The translations under genes were made by a program, and so were the position numbers. A stretch of DNA of 64,000 nucleotides. Origin: Plazaster borealis (lineage: Eukaryota > Echinodermata > Asteroidea > Forcipulatida > Labidiasteridae). The stretch is from contig JAJGQC010000633.1 in the NCBI GenBank assembly GCA_021014325.1, positions 50,619 to 114,618 of the forward strand. The letters run 5' to 3'. Positions 63,592-64,000 of the stretch are shown here, one piece after another. Positions within the stretch are counted from its first letter, which is position 1, and each line of letters starts with the position of its first letter. Under the pieces are notes generated by a model that saw only the letters and a list, made by a program, of their open reading frames with translations, had not been told where the DNA came from and ran no database searches.

Positions 63592-64000
63592 AATTCTGTA
63601 ACTAATTTGTTCGATGAGAAATGGGTGTTCTTTGGGCAGAGAAAATTGCGCCGCTTTTTGGCGAAAAATGGCCAATTCACCCAGTTTTGAGAATGGAGCT
63701 TTTTCCCACACAGAAACGCTCTTTGTTGGGTCCTAATCTATCTTTATTGTACAGCCGAAAACCGTATAAAAGCATAACTTGTTTGATCAAAATATTAAAA
63801 TATCTACAAGGCTATAGACATTATATCGACACCGTTAAAGTAACATACCGCCCTCAAACTTGTCCACTGGGCATAAAATGACCACTGTTAAAGTAACATA
63901 CCGCCCTCACACGAGTCAATCTCCACAATTAAAGATTATTATCAGTGAGCACCTTAATAATATTACGGTGCCCATTTCTCTTTGTCTATTTTCTAAAACA
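63592..64000 (+). repeat. M module 11, cut by the window end
   Basis: Hairpin at 63947-63973 with two left-arm changes (GAGCACCTTAAT). Nonamer intact. A short deletion lies after ACACGAGTCAA, so the CTGCACATAA word is missing. The module continues beyond position 64000. Confidence 0.85.

Larger units (their letters stand above)
51426..64000 (+). repeat. Satellite 2: L/S/M modular array, continues past window
   Basis: Head-to-tail modules all begin with AACTCTGTAACTAATTT (or AATTCTG...) and end with GACGGTGCTGCTGGTG followed by CAAACTAG. Three sizes occur: L about 337 bp, S about 103 bp, M about 490 bp. In order from the left: L S M, L S M, L L S M, L L S M, L L S M, L (S/L fusion) S M, L L S M, L S M, L S M, L L S M, L L S L S M (cut by the window). 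M starts at 51799, 52683, 53897, 55165, 56424, 57646, 58912, 59841, 60771, 61912 and 63592. The common period is thus M-L-L-S (about 1.27 kb) or M-L-S (about 0.93 kb). Recurrent short open frames are by-products of the repeat. No resemblance to satellite 1 is visible. Confidence 0.95.

Noticed and set aside
52243..63881. Open frames in satellite 2 such as those with LDPNLSFLYSRKPYKS or GGILDGAAGAN
   Set aside because: Same module read in several frames and on both strands; stops fall at module borders; no known family recognised.
51430..64000. CENP-B box in satellite 2 (TTCGATGAGAAATGGG)
   Set aside because: Against the core NTTCGNNNNANNCGGGN it matches TTCG and part of the final GGG, but misses the central A and the C and G before the last Gs.
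2222..64000. 5S rDNA, tRNA-derived or telomeric tandem repeats
   Set aside because: No internal control boxes of a tRNA or 5S gene, no cloverleaf, and no TTAGGG-type units were seen in either monomer.

Overview
The window looks like repeat-rich, gene-free DNA from an animal nuclear genome. I found no protein-coding gene, tRNA, rRNA or other RNA gene I can support. Almost everything is two unrelated satellite arrays, separated and flanked by mobile-element debris. The organism is probably a marine invertebrate. A 379-bp TTAA-flanked inverted-repeat element at 49855-50233 resembles a family I remember from sea-star (echinoderm) genomes, so an asteroid is my best guess; that rests on memory, not a search.

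Layout. (1) 1-2221: single-copy-looking DNA with a diverged, inverted fragment of satellite 1 (183-312), a 208-bp MITE with a 6-bp target duplication (347-554), a long tract dense in CCAATTGG-like words (about 560-2215) and a 17-bp minisatellite (1214-1341). (2) 2222-48262: satellite 1, about 90 head-to-tail monomers of about 516-517 bp. Variants fall into domains: a mixed left part, a block of four trimeric higher-order repeats (14088-20281), a fairly uniform middle, and a right part from about 32.1 kb with its own variants. One monomer is cut to 206 bp (45065-45270). (3) 48263-51425: spacer with a G-rich inverted repeat, two diverged copies of a multi-part repeat and the TTAA MITE. (4) 51426-64000: satellite 2, built from three module sizes, L (about 337 bp), S (about 103 bp) and M (about 490 bp), that share both ends. 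They are arranged mostly as M-L-L-S (about 1.27 kb) or M-L-S (about 0.93 kb), and the array runs off the window.

The most interesting signal is inside the M module. Each of its 11 copies has a 27-bp hairpin (12-bp arms, 3-nt loop) containing TAATATTAC, the nonamer at the replication nick site of geminiviruses and related Rep-encoding circular ssDNA replicons. It is preceded by two, sometimes one, direct 53-bp repeats plus a partial third. The nonamer is unchanged in all 11 copies while stem bases vary. This may be a captured rolling-circle origin, a Helitron-type terminus or chance; nothing in the window encodes a Rep or HUH protein.

No genes work together here. What the window shows is satellite evolution: homogenised array cores, diverged edges, local higher-order repeats, deletions at hairpins, and a recent 1140-bp tandem duplication.
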